DNA from: Avena insularis
Lineage: Eukaryota; Streptophyta; Magnoliopsida; Poales; Poaceae
Assembly (NCBI GenBank): GCA_023614405.1
Contig: CM042694.1
Span: 479,171,392-479,235,391, forward strand
Length of the DNA: 64,000 nucleotides
Reading direction: 5' to 3'
A program made the position numbers and the translations under genes. The notes beneath the pieces were generated by a model, which had not been told where the DNA came from, did not search any database, and saw only the letters and a list, made by a program, of their open reading frames with translations. Of this stretch, positions 22,501 to 34,500 are shown one piece after another (the first letter of the stretch is position 1; every line of letters starts with the position of its first letter).

Positions 22501-23488
22501 GAATAGAGGATCGACGGCGGAGCTCGAGATCAAAGGGGCAGCGACACTCTGCAGGGAGAGGACGGTGGAATATGTCGGAGTCAAGCTCCCAGTGGTGACG
22601 ACCATGGCATGCTCGGGTCCGGCGCAGGCACGATGCGGCCCTGGAGGTCGACGGGAGGCGCTGGCGGCGGCGCTCGTGGAGGAAGACGAAGCGGGCCTGG
22701 GTCTGGCAGGGACGGGCGCTCACGGCAGAGCGGAGGTGCCTGCGACGCTCGATCTCGACCAGGAAGACCAAGACGGCGAGGGCGAGGACGACACTGCGGG
22801 GAAGGAGCCGAGCGGTGGCTCTAGGCAGGGCCTCGGGCTCCTAGCGGTGGATGGAGGAGCTCCACGGACGGGGATGGGAACAAGGCAGAGAGTCGGCGCG
22901 GGTTAGTGGGGATCGAGGGCGAGCGCGTCGAGTCGGGGACACGTGGGGCAGATGGAATGGTGGGGGCTGGGAGCAGACGAGGTGGTGGGGCCAGGGTGCG
23001 GGAGCTTCGCTTGCGCGTCACGACGGGTGGGCTGCATTGCGTGTGTGTTTGGTTGTAGGTGGGTTTGCGGTAGCTGCTGCGCTGCTGGCGGCGGGAGATG
23101 GGACGAGGGGGAAGGAAGAATTAGGGTTTGCTCGGGTTGTAGGTAACCTGGCCGGCTGGGCTTGGGCCTGGTCGGTTGGGTTGCCTCCCCGAAAACAAAT
23201 GTTTTATTTTTATTTATTTATCCATTTGTTTTATTTTAGAAATACTTTTGCAAATATCTTTTAGATAAACAAAATATTCGAAACAGGCTGGGATTTTGAT
23301 TTGAAATAAGAGAGGTGACATTTAGAAAACATAGATAGGCTTTTAGAAAATAGTTTGAGACAAACAGATGCATGATGACATGATGATGCTCAAATGCAAT
23401 GTGGCATGATGACATGAGCATGCGGTCATGATGATGCACAAAACAAAACACAGCGATTTTCTAGTAGTGTTTTTACCGGGGTGCTACA
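19523..23488 (-). repeat. 3' LTR of the large-LTR element
   Basis: 3966 bp, matching 24343-28288. In the first 340 bases compared by eye there are about ten differences, so the insertion is not recent. The GC-rich part (22260-23200) gives long open frames on both strands (for example 22262-22906, 22298-22771). The other LTR copy breaks these frames, so they are not called as genes. Confidence 0.9.
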
Positions 23489-24342
23489 ATTCGACACCAC
23501 TAACAAGGGATCTTGCCCTCGAGATCCGCCTCATGGTACGGGGAAGACGGCCGACGATCTAAGTCTTCTCACTTCGTGTAGATCTTCGTGACACCACTAA
23601 CAAGATTCTTTCTCCATCTTGAAATCAGTGACACCACCAACAATGGTCGCTGGTCACGATCATCGAGAGAACACTCCATAGAACAACAGACGAAGATAAA
23701 GGTATCAAAAGATAAGGCCACCTTAACTTCCACGAGAGGAGAGAATTGGTGCAATCTAATCCACTTCAATGTATGAGAGCAAATAAAATGAGTAGTCGGC
23801 ATGGGGGCCAATCCATCACGCACCCAAACTATTACTCCGCACATGTAGTAGAAAAGCGTGACACCCATTCTCAGAATTCAGACTGAAGATCTCGACAAGC
23901 GAGGTTAGGAAACAAAGGAGTGATGCATGCTCTTCATTAGATCTGATGTAGATGACGTCCTCGCGTTGGAAAACTCCATAAAGTACAAAGAAAATTTTAG
24001 TGGATTTTAGAAAAACAAAGGTACAATAGAGGAAGGATTCCTCAGATAGCATGAAGACCGGGTGCAGAACACTGTTATAAGAGGAAGGAAGAGAAACCCT
24101 GAAGGTACGATAGAAAACCCAACCACGAGAATTCCTGGACTTGAAGAAAGGTAAGAGAACAGATTCAAAACTCGCAAAGGTAAGAGGAGAATAACATAGG
24201 GATAAGGAGTAAAATAGACCTACTCAGATCTATCCAACCGATTTTACAAAAATAGTTTTGACACTCTACAACGTCCATTAGCTAGGTTAACCTATAGGCT
24301 GGACCAGTGGGGTATCGCAACTGCTGTGCTCTGATACCACTT
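23489..24342 (-). other. Interior of the large-LTR element
   Basis: Only 854 bp. On the minus strand it starts with the primer site (24339-24326) and an untranslated-leader-like stretch. It ends in a decayed polypurine tract next to 23488. The words ACACCACTAACAAG and TCTTGTGA-like copies recur at 23494, 23592 and 23630, so part of the 3' end has duplicated. The short frames within show no known domain. Confidence 0.75.
24326..24339 (-). promoter_or_regulatory. Primer-binding site (tRNA-iMet type)
   Basis: Minus-strand TGGTATCAGAGCAC, three bases from the LTR edge at 24343. It matches the 3' end complement of initiator tRNA-Met used by many plant LTR elements and fixes the orientation of the element. 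Confidence 0.85.
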
Positions 24343-27300
24343 TGTAACACCCTCGAATCGTCCCTATGCAAGTTTTAGCGATTTCCGCCAAACCCGCATA
24401 GAAACGATTCAAAGATGCCCACTAGGCACTTGCGTGCGGGTGGAAAACGAAGTAATAACATTACACAATAGTCCATGATGGAACCCACAGAAACATATAT
24501 ATATACAACAACGACTCCATGAGTCAAGAATACAAATATATACAGTACAAAGATCCAAATCACCTTGAAAATGATACAACATCCAAGTACGGATAAGACG
24601 CAAATGGGGCTAAGAGCCCTGAAGAATAACCAATGGCGTCCATAACCTGCCCATGCCAAGATGGAAGGGTAACCCTGCTAACGACGTCGATCTCAAACCT
24701 GCTAAAACAAAAGGGGTGCCGACAAAGGGCAAAGGAAAAAGACGAGCGTCAGTACTGAGGCCAGCACATGGCGAGGCTAGAATTCGGCGGCTCTCGCCTA
24801 CATAGGTATGGTGGGCTGAAGCGGCAGCGAAGCATGCACTAAACAATCTATAGAGACTCGATTCAACTGTCGGCTATTAGAGAGGGATAAGAAAGACCTA
24901 TTCGGGACCAACCTAATACTAACACCAATCATACCCATCCTGGTATTTCCCCCTCGAGACCAAACAAGGAAGTCAAACCGAGGAACTCACACAGTTGGCA
25001 GTTTTATTCATTCCATTATAGTTGAAGCACTTACTAGTCAGATGTAGATAGCATGAGTCATCCTGATAGCATTAGTAGTGGGCAGTTTTAGTTAACCATT
25101 CAGTTGTAGTTGCAGTACTTACTAGTCAGATATAATTAGCATGTGACATCCCAAACCCAGCAGTTGTTGGCACTTTTATTTCATTCCATTGGAGTTGTGA
25201 TAACATGACACGATACACCCCAGTTCCACCAGTTGTTGGCACTTTTATTGTCCATTCCATTGTAGTGAAGCTGATTACTAGTCACATATTAAGTCAAATT
25301 TATAGCACTACTTTAGTTATGCTTGTCTATGATCGAGATACTATGCTCCAAGTCGTCCATAACCACGGACACGGCTTTTAGAAAGATTTACCCTGCAGGG
25401 GTGCACAAATAGAAACACACACACGATCAACCTCGGAAAAACCAAATCAAAACCCAACGAGGCTTTCAGGACAAAGCGATCACATGATTCATAAAATATT
25501 TTAGGGGGCCACCCCATTAAGCTACCTAGAACGAAGTTGGCTGGCTCCAAGACAGACCCAAGGTTTGCGTCAATGGCTGTAAACGACTAGGAACCCGAAA
25601 GTGTGACTGGGCTTGTCGATACCGCGAAAACACTCCACAATTCCTAAACAGTACAGGTGCTCCACGCACTATCGTAAATAAAGCAGTAAAGCATGGCATA
25701 AGTATAGAATCTTAAACCCCAAACTAGTTTGTGGCCCCAAGAAATAAGAAATGAATCAAGCTCTGGCTAAGGGGGATCCATAGGGTCTCCCGGATGTGGA
25801 TAGTGCGAATAATCAAGGAACTGGTATCAAGTACTCGGGGCCTACGGGGCACAAGTGGACATGAAAAACCAAATAGCATATATTGCCCACCGGTGCCTCT
25901 TTCATTAGTTATCCCAACAATTTAATAGTTGTATTTAAAGTCATCATCCTCTCCACCATAAAGCATATGACAACATTCCAACAACTGTGTGGTACTTCAC
26001 GACACGGGATCGCACCGAGGCAAGCGACTACGACTCGCATGACCATCTATCTACCAAACAACAGGTAATAGGAGGTGTCCAAGGCAATATAAAGGCTGCA
26101 CGGAATATATCTGGTACGGAACACTAAAGCATCGCGACACGGATAGCAATAGATCAACAGGAGGAAATAAAGACTATAAATGCAAAATAGGTAGAAAGGG
26201 GGAGATTGCTCGCCTGGGAAACACTGTCGAAGATACGTTATCCGAAGAACTTGTCGATACTCGCATCCACTCAATGGCCTAATCCGCGAAGAACCAAAGC
26301 ACTAAAAGAAACACCGGATGCACTATTTAATTCTACGTCAGAAGATCGGGCATGTTCATGATATGATGCATGACATGGCAAAGATGTGATGCAATTAGGC
26401 AATATTAACCAGAACCAGGGTCCCGACAATTAATTAGGAGGTTCATGTTGTTTAGCTACCCCGCAATTTAAATATTTGAATTAACAAGGCAAAACATGGC
26501 ATCGGTTCTCTACACAAATTTGAATGGAGCCAATATAATACTAGAATAGCCCGCATATATCTCCATATTTAATTATTAGGTGAATCGACATAATGCCCCC
26601 AAACCACTCAATATGTATGCGACATGATCAAATTAATATGCAACAATTATATATAGCATTTATAAAATAGGACTCGAAAAGGGTCACACATGAGGGTCGA
26701 AGATCTTGCGGCTCGGAGGGGCTCGAGTTCAGGATCGGTCTTCAGGGAGATCGGTCTTCGGGTCATCGAGTCTGGGGTCTTGGCCATCGGATCCAAGAAG
26801 GAGATCTTGTCGAGGGTCTTCGGGGTTTGGTCTTCGAGGTCTCAGCCATCGGATCCGTGAAGAAGGTCATGGTGTTCGTGTGGTAGATCTTGTCGGTTCC
26901 ACCCCGAAGGCCTTGTTGTTCCGTGATGGAGATCTTGTCGGAGGGGAACTTGGAGATACTCGGGTCCTCAGGTCCTGACTTGGGAAACACCGATCCTTGG
27001 TGCGATAAGGAAACAATGATTAACGCCGCTAAACACAGATGGCGTGACAGAGATCTTGATGTGTGGCCGAAGGGGAAAAACCTCACTGGCATCTTCTACT
27101 AGACATACACCTACAGAAGCAAAGCACGCAGAGGCAGTCGACAAGGAGGCATCGCCGCGAAGGTGGAAGCAGAGGCGATGCGGCTCTGGCAAGCTCGGGA
27201 GGTAGCCACAACCGCGTCGGGCGCTACACTGGCATCGGCTGCTACAAGAGGGCACACATGGGGAGGTCGGCGACGGAGGGCCGGCAGGAGGGAGCTGTAG

Positions 27301-28288
27301 GGAACAGAGGATCAACGGTGGAGATCGAGATCAAAGGGGTAGCAACACTCTGCAGGGAGAGGGCAGTGGAATACGTCGGAGTCGAGCTCCCAGTGGTGAC
27401 AACCATGGCATGCTCGGGTCCGGCGCAGGCGGGATGCGGCCCTGGAGGTCGACGGGAGGTGCTGGCGGCAGCGCTCGTGGAGGAAGACGAAGCGGGCCGG
27501 GCTCTGGCAGGGATGGGCGCTCACGGCAGAGCGGAGGCGCCTGCGGTGCTCGATCTCGACCAGGAAGACTGAGACGGAGAGGGCGAGGACGACGCTGCGG
27601 GGGAAGGAGCCGAGCGGCGGCTCTAGGTGGGGCCTCGGGCTCCTGGCGGTGGATGGAGGAGCCCCACGGGCGGGGATGGGAACGAGGCAGAGAGGCGGCG
27701 CGGGTTAGTGGGGATCAAGGGCGAGCACGTCGAGTCGGGGACACATGGGGCAGATGGAATGGTGGGGCCTAGGTGCAGACGAGGTGGTGGGGCCGTGGTG
27801 CGGGAGCTTCGCTTGCGCGTCACGACGGGTGGGCTGCGTCGCGCGTGTGTTTGGTTGCAGGTGGGTTTGCGGTAGCTGCTGCGCTGCTAGTGGCGGGAGA
27901 TGGGACGAGGGGGAAGGAAGTATTAGGGTTTGCTTGGGTTGTAGGTAACCTGGCCGGCTAGGCTTGGGCCTGGTCGGTTGGGTTGCCTTACCGAAAAAAA
28001 TGTTTTATTTTTATTTATTTATCTATTTGTTTTATTTTAGAAATACTTTTGCAAATATCTTTTAGATAAACAAAATATCCAAAACAGGCTGGGATTTTGA
28101 TTTGAAATAAGACAGGTGACATTTAGAAACATAGATAGGCTTTTAGAAAATAGTTTGAGACAAACAGATGCATGATGACATGATCATGCTCAAATGCAAT
28201 ATGGCATGATGACATGAGCATGCGGTCATGATGATCCACAAAACAAAACACAGCGATTTTCTAGTAGTGATTTTACCGGGGTGCTACA
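24343..28288 (-). repeat. 5' LTR of the large-LTR element
   Basis: 3946 bp. On the minus strand it starts TGTAGCACCCC and ends GGTGTTACA. It is collinear with the other LTR apart from short indels, for example near 25200 where about 20 bases present in the left copy are missing. Confidence 0.9.
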
Positions 28289-28293
28289 CCTGA

Positions 28294-28499
28294 CAAGTGT
28301 ATTGGGTGTGTTGGGGACACAAGAGACTTCTTGTAAATTGATTGCAGGGTTGCTTGAGAAGGGATACCTTTAACCACTTCCTCCCTGAGTTCGATAAACC
28401 TTGGGTGATCCACTTAAGGGAAAACTTGCTGCTGTTCTGCAAACCTCTGCACTTGGAGGCCCAACAACTGTCTACAAGAATAGAAGTGCGTAGACATCA
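28294..28499 (+). repeat. Element 1 5' LTR, end part
   Basis: Continues the LTR after the nested insertion, from CAAGTGTATTGGG to GTAGACATCA. It aligns with the end of the 3' LTR at 41473-41676. Confidence 0.9.
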
Positions 28500-28524
28500 A
28501 GCTATTTTCTAGCACCGTTGCTGG
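28500..28524 (+). promoter_or_regulatory. Element 1 primer-binding site (tRNA-Asp type, decayed)
   Basis: TAGCACCGTTGCTGGGGA lies about ten bases after the LTR. It matches the TGGCGCCGTTGCCGGGGA site of Athila-like elements with C-to-T type changes, as expected for a methylated, ageing copy. Confidence 0.7.
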
Positions 28525-28633
28525 GGAGGTAAGGTAAAAGGTACTCACATCCTCCGGTGTGAGTTCTCGAAGTTATTTCCTTTAGATTCTGCAATTTTGT
28601 CTTTTTGTTTCTTGTTTTCACTAGTTAGGCTTA

Positions 28634-29437
28634 ATGGAAAACAACAACAAAATTAGAGAGCTTTATAGTATTTATCTTGAGTTAGGACATGAAGTGTTTG
28701 AAGAGAAAATTAAAAAACCTATGAAACCTTATTTGCATGCTAATAGCAATGTTGTTAGTATGAATTATTTGGACACCATTATTGCTAAAGCTATGGAAAA
28801 GTCTAAGCTTGGAGAAGCTAGTTTTTATGAAAATGATCTTTTTAGTTCCCCATCTTTGAAAGATAGCTATTCTATTGCTTATGATGATACCAAACCTCCA
28901 ATATATGATGATTACAATGATGAATATGATATTTTAAGTCCACCTACTATTGAGGAGGAAATTAATTATGACTACAAGATGCCTCCTATATTTGATGATT
29001 ATGGTGATGAGAATAATAATGATAGCTATTTTGTTGAATTTGCTCCCACCACAATTAATAAGAATGACTATGCTTATGTGGAGAGTAATAATCATTTGAT
29101 GCATGTGGCTCATGATAAGAATGTTTTATGCGATAGTTATATTGTTAATTTTATTCATGTTGCTACTGAAAGTTATTATGAGAGAGGGAAACATGGTTTT
29201 ATGTATCTCAACAATATGAAGTTTCCCCTCTTTATGTTGAAAGTCTTGAAGTTGCACTTGTTTTGCTTTACTATGCTTGTTCCTTTGTGCTTTCATGACT
29301 TGTTTCTTTACAATATTCCTATGCATAGGAGGTGGGTTAGACTTAAATGTTCTTTGAATTTGCTTCTTGATTCTCTCCTTTACTTCAATTCATATTTCTT
29401 ATGTGAGCATCTTCTCAAACTATCATGTCTAACTTAA
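28634..29437 (+). CDS. Accessory ORF of element 1, unknown function
   Basis: A clean 267-codon frame from ATG 28634 (MENNNKIRELYS) to TAA, 135 bp after the primer site, where gag would normally start. Residues 1-60 are charged. About 65-150 is acidic and rich in Asp, Tyr and Asn, with imperfect repeats of PPIYDDY/PPIFDDYGDE. About 195-265 is hydrophobic with several Leu/Phe-rich stretches (FPLFMLKVLKLHLFCFTML) that could span a membrane, and a basic MHRRWVRLK break. There is no zinc knuckle, protease or polymerase motif. I believe similar frames occur in other Triticeae Athila-like elements, but I know no function. The frame ends in CTAACTTAAAGGCG, the point where sequence shared with element 2 begins. 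It could be a trans-acting retroelement protein or only a tolerated reading frame. Confidence 0.6.
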   Translation: MENNNKIRELYSIYLELGHEVFEEKIKKPMKPYLHANSNVVSMNYLDTIIAKAMEKSKLGEASFYENDLFSSPSLKDSYSIAYDDTKPPIYDDYNDEYDILSPPTIEEEINYDYKMPPIFDDYGDENNNDSYFVEFAPTTINKNDYAYVESNNHLMHVAHDKNVLCDSYIVNFIHVATESYYERGKHGFMYLNNMKFPLFMLKVLKLHLFCFTMLVPLCFHDLFLYNIPMHRRWVRLKCSLNLLLDSLLYFNSYFLCEHLLKLSCLT

Positions 29438-32175
29438 AGGCGTTAAAGAAAAGTACTTATTGGGAGATAACTCAAAAGTTTTAGTTGAGTATTGGAAGTT
29501 ATCGCTTCAGTAATAACCTATCCTTATCCTTTTTATTTGCTTTTTGTGCCAAGAGTAACCTCTAATGAGAGAGAAGTAATGCTTGGGAAAGTTGCAGTCC
29601 CGAAACTGATTTTTGTGCTTCACCGTAAAATTTCGTGTAAAATCTCTGTATGACCTTTTGAGGCGTGAATTTTTGTGCTTCTTCCCCAGGTCGTTATCTA
29701 ACATTCGTTAGTTCAACACTTTTCGATTTGAGCAACAGAAGGTCTTCGAAAAAAATCGTCTTTACCTGCTGGTCTGTTTTGACAGATTTCTGCCATTTTT
29801 TGCATTTGCTTCTTGTTTGTTCCTTTTTGAGTTCTTTTGGGGAATTGAGATTTTTGAGGGAAGTGCTACAGTAGCTTGTGTTTTAATGGAAGTTTTATTG
29901 GTGTTAGAACTAAACCTAAAGATTATTATATTGAGTGCACTAATGTTGCTTATAAAGATTGTGTGAAGTTTTGTATGAAGGAAAAAATTTCAGGTGTATG
30001 GAAGGAATGAGTAATGAGATGAAGAATGAACTAAATCTCAAGATTGGGGATGCCACGCGTGTCACCTCAAGAAATATCCAAGAAGTACAAGCGTCAAAGC
30101 TTGGGTATGCCCAAGGCATCCCGTTCTTCATCAATAAAAATCCCAGGTTTCTTACAAACACTTCATTTTTATTGTTTCATGCACAATTGTGTTGTTCTTG
30201 AAGCATCTTCTTTTTCGTTTTCATTTTGGTTTTTCATTGCTTGGTTTGCTTAGTTTTCTGAATAAATTGGTTGGAACCCCTCTTTCATACATTGGTTTTC
30301 AAATAGTTTGGTTTGGATTGGAAAAGAGTAGGAAAGTTCATGCTTAAGTGGTAAAGAGAGCTTGTTTTTGACTGTGGCCTATACTTTGTCATGCCATGCT
30401 TGATATTGTTTTGGATTTATGCTTAGTATTCTTTTCTGTAGCATGCCTTGTTATAAACAATTGATATTGCTTAATGTGCCTTTCAAGAATCATGCTTTAG
30501 CATATTAAAGCATAGTATTGTGGTATTCTCCTTTGATGCTTTATTTGGGTTAACTTGTTACATGCTCAAACCATGTTATGACTATCCCAAGTCACCATAG
30601 CCTTGATGATCCTTTAGTTTTCAACTTGTAGTATCACTTTATGCTTTGATTAATGATGTTTTGTCGTTCTGCATGCTTATGGCCATTATTGCTCTCTTAG
30701 TTTGTCGCTCCCAGTCTTCTGCTAGCCTCCGTAACCAAGTATGAGTTCCACTCATGCATCCAACTCCTAAAACCAAGTTATTCCAAAGAGTCCACCATAC
30801 CTACCTACTAGCATATGCTATTTCAAGTATATTCATGTTTTTATCTACCTTCCAAATTAAACTTGTTATGAGAAAACTAGTGATTAAAGCTCTCACGAAC
30901 TTGATGGCACACTTTACTTTTCTTGCCCTTAATAAACTTGAACCATTGTGTCGTCTATGTTGTATATGCTTGCACTTATTTGTTGGGGATTAGCAGAACC
31001 ATGCTGTCATGGGGAACGCTTTCAACATTACACTTGAACTTTGTACCTAGTTGATATCATGCTCTTTTGTCTATGGATGTCGTCAGTGTGAAATGAAAGG
31101 GGAGCTTATAAGTCCATGGAGTTATGTATATGTGTTAGAGAAACGCTTGGGCCGCTGGTCTAATCCACGCTAACATGCTGGAAACCTACAGCGTAACCAG
31201 AATGAGCTGTCTATGAAGCATTCTTCTTATAAAAAAAGACTCGGATATTGAGAAAAAAAGAGAAAAAATAAAAAAAGAGATATGAGAAAAGAGGAAAGAG
31301 AGAAAAAAGCACCATATTCCCATGGTAAATAAGAAGATTGCTGAGATGCTCGTTGTCTGCTTGCCTTGTCATTTTGATATGGGGATTCTTCCGTATCATC
31401 GGGCAAGGGGTACCCCGTTGGCGGTTCTCTATGATACACATGTACTTACGATGACAAGAACTTACCGATGACTAAACTTGAGTAGCATGAGGAGCGACCC
31501 TCGTATTCAAGAGACATGAGATTTCCAACTTATACTTTGTCAAGCATATACTCCATAGTTTGTTCACTTTAACCTTAATCACTTCAAGATGCTTATAATA
31601 AGGGCAATGAGAGCTGAAAGCTATTAAGTACCATAATTTTTGGAAGCTCTTTATGAGACTTGAATCCCTGCTTCCTTCTATGAAAGCCTTTCTTTTACTT
31701 TTATGTTGAGTCTCCATCTTTTATCTTTATGCACCTATTGAGAGAGCATAGTGTCCATTCTTAGTTCTATGTGCATTGTCCCAAGACTTGTTGATTGATG
31801 CATAATTTGATATTGCTTGTTTTAAACTATTTGTATCTAGTCACTCTTATGAACTTTGAAGGTGTCCTATGCATTTATGTTTGCTACTCTATGAAGGACA
31901 AGATGAATGCCACTATGCTATGTTTTCTTTATGTGAAACAAACAAACGTCTTGCAAAGCATTGTTATTCATGAATCTTTTGTTTGTGCCTTTTCATGTTG
32001 CAACATAGTTGCTATGTCTTATTGTTAGAACTTTGTCTTTCATGTTATGATTGAAGTACTATGATCATAGCTATCATTGTTTTACAAATACTTTGATCAA
32101 GTTTATGATGGTGCATGTCACCTCAAAAATTATTCTTTCTTTTTTATAACTTATCTACTCGAGGACGAGCAGGAG
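29438..32175 (+). other. Element 1 non-coding 3' interior
   Basis: No long open frame. Collinear with the minus strand of element 2 (37258 to 34485). It has a conserved motif just after the ORF stop (GTTAAAGAAAAGTACTTATT), polypurine-like words AAGCTTGGG/ATTGGGGATG near 30035-30106, and an A/G-rich tract at 31230-31310. A frame at 29665-29874 is also open in element 2 (36781-37083, minus) but has no recognisable domain. Confidence 0.75.
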
Positions 32176-32191
32176 TTAAGCTTGGGGATGT
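32176..32191 (+). promoter_or_regulatory. Polypurine tract of element 1
   Basis: TTAAGCTTGGGGATGT directly before the 3' LTR (TGATACG at 32192). Same sequence and position as in element 2 (34485-34500, minus strand). It would prime plus-strand DNA synthesis. Confidence 0.75.
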
Positions 32192-32854
32192 TGATACGTT
32201 GCTAACGTATCTATAATTTTTGATGTTCCATGCTTTGTTTTTATCTACTTTCTTATGTTTTGTCCACACTTTGGGGTACTTTTCATATGATTTCTTGGAC
32301 TAACCTATTAACAAGAGCCAGAGTGCCAGTTGCCTGTTTTCTGCTGTTTTTGGTTCCAGAAAGTCAGAAAATGAATATTCTCGGAATTGGACCGGACAAA
32401 AGCCAAAGTCGTTATTTTCCCGGAAGATTCATGGAGCCAGAAGGAGAGACGAAGGGGGGACACAGGGTGGCCAAACCACACCTAGGCGCGGGTCCTCCCA
32501 GGACGCGGCAGGGCATGGTGTGGGCCGCCACCGAAGGGGAGATTCGGGGGACAGAAAGTCTCTGTTCCGGCACCCTGTCGAGACGGGGAAGTGCCCTCGG
32601 ATCCATCTCCATCGATCTCCACCACCATCTCCATCACCATTGTTGATTCCCATGATAAGGAGGGAGTAGTTCTCTCTCGAGGCTAAGGGTTCTACCGGTA
32701 GCTATGTGTTCATCTCTCTCTCTCTCTCTATGCGTGATCATATTGTGATCATGAGCTTTGTAATCAAGTAGATCTACCTTACTACTCAAGTGCTTTAATA
32801 GATCTCTGCTCTCCCCATGTGTGTGAAGTAGACAGTGTGCACACCATGGTGGCA
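32192..32854 (+). repeat. Element 1 3' LTR, first part
   Basis: Matches 18310-19076 but lacks about 100 bases, including the TATA box, between GTGTGGGCC and GCCACCGAAGGGGA. It is interrupted after TGGCA (32850-32854) by element 2 and resumes at 41018. Confidence 0.9.
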
Positions 32855-34484
32855 TGATGGCTCAATGCACGGCGCCCAGAAAACTGCTTGATGGCGGTGT
32901 TGATGTAGAGCTCGTTGGGAACCCCAAGAGGAAGGTATGATGAGCACAGCAGCAAGTTTCCCTCAGTTATGAAACCAAGGTTTAATCGAACCAGTAGGAG
33001 CAAGGAAACACCCCAAAGATGTTACTAGCTGAGCTTGTGCAGGGCGCACTACCGGTGCTAGTAGAAACGTGGAGACCTACACAACACAACCACAAAACTT
33101 TGTCCCCAATTGTGATGAGGTTGTCAATCTCACCGTGTTCTGCGGAAAACAAAGGATTAAACGTATCGAATGGAAAGAAGTAAAAGTTTGTAGAAAGTAA
33201 ACACAAAGCAGAAAGTAAACAGTTTATAGATTGTATGTAAAGAAAGAGGACCGGGATCCATAGATCACTAGAGGTGGCTCTCCTTAAGATAGATAACATG
33301 CTGGGTGAACAAATTACAGCAGGGCAATTGACAAACACCGAGAAAGCAATACATGCATATACTAATCATCTTGACTCCTTTGAGACTTGATTGGGCATTA
33401 CAACATTATACATAGACCACCATCCAACTGCATCTATGACTAATAATCCACCTTCAGGTTATCATCCGAACCCCTCGGTATTAAGTTGCAAGCAGATTAT
33501 TGCTTTACGAACTGCGTGTAAATTAAACAATGCGATTGTTCTATGAACAAAGGATTGTTGTTTTCTCCCTAGTAGCAACATCACATCTAGTACCTTAGAG
33601 ATTTATGTCACTTCCCCAGATTACCAGAGGCATGAACCCACTATCGAGCATAAATACTAACTCTTGGAGTTGCTAGCATCTACTTGGCCAAGATAGCTAC
33701 TAACAACGGAAAGCATGCAAGATCACAAATAACAAAGACATGATAGAATCAATAATCAATCTGAAATAGCATCTCAATATCCATTGGATCCCCATAAACA
33801 CAACATGCAGAATTACAAATAGATGATCTTGGTCATGAACGGAGCTCACAAGATATAAACATGAAAGCACAAAGGAGGAGAACCAGCCATCTAGCTACTA
33901 CATGGATCCGTAGTCCAAGAATGAACTACTCACGCATCACACCGGAGGCTTGCATGGTGATGAAGAAGGTCTCCATGGTGAAATCCCCTCTCTGGCAGGG
34001 TGCCGGGAAGAGCTTCAGATCCCTCCCAATCTAGGGATGGAGATGACGGTGGCTACAGACTCTTTCGTGGAATTTTGATCGGGTACTTAGGGTTTTCGTC
34101 CCGAGGGCATCTTATAGTCGGAAGGGGAGGACGAGGGGGTGCCTGTGCTGGCCACACCACCCCCTGGCGTGGGCCAGGCTTGGCCGCGCGGCCAGGTGGT
34201 GTGGCCGCCCTCTAGCCCCTCTCTGTCTCGTATTCTGGCACTTGATGACTTCCAGAAAAATAGGCACTTTGGCTTTTGTCCCATCCAATTCCAAGAATAT
34301 TCATTTTCTGACTTTCCTGGAACCAAAAAACAGCAGAAAACAGGCAGCTGACACTATGGCTCTTGTTAATAGGTTAGTCCAAGAAATCATATGAAAAGTA
34401 CTCCAAAGTTGGAACAAAACACAAGAAAGTGGATAAAATAAAGCATGGAACATCAAAAATTATAGATACATTTGCAATGTATCA
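32855..34484 (-). repeat. Element 2 3' LTR
   Basis: 1630 bp, TG...CA ends. On the minus strand it starts TGATACATTGC, like element 1. A GC-rich hairpin with perfect 12-base arms (34150-34161 and 34195-34206) lies in the middle. Confidence 0.9.
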
Positions 34485-34500
34485 ACATCCCCAAGCTTAA
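34485..34500 (-). promoter_or_regulatory. Polypurine tract of element 2
   Basis: Minus strand TTAAGCTTGGGGATGT next to the LTR edge at 34484, the same as in element 1. Confidence 0.75.

Larger units (their letters stand above)
19523..28288 (-). mobile_element. Large-LTR non-autonomous gypsy-type element
   Basis: An 8.77-kb element with two LTRs of about 3.95 kb (19523-23488 and 24343-28288) and an interior of only 854 bp. The target duplication CCTGA is at 19518-19522 and 28289-28293. The primer site for tRNA-iMet (TGGTATCAGAG on the minus strand) touches the right LTR, so the element is on the minus strand. LTR ends are TGTAGCACC...GGTGTTACA. No gag or pol is present. Sequence beside the 3' LTR (CGAGGGCAAGATCCCTTG) resembles the polypurine-tract region of Tekay/Del chromoviruses, so it is probably a derivative of that lineage. 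The structure resembles a LARD but with a much shorter interior. Confidence 0.85.

Noticed and set aside
22298..22771. 157-codon minus-strand frame in the same LTR
   Set aside because: Arg/Ser/Pro-rich composition typical of GC-rich shadows. The corresponding segment in the other LTR is interrupted.
22262..22906. 214-codon open frame in the left large LTR
   Set aside because: It lies in a GC-rich LTR segment where several frames on both strands are open. The second LTR copy (27063-27572) is cut shorter by a stop and no domain is visible.
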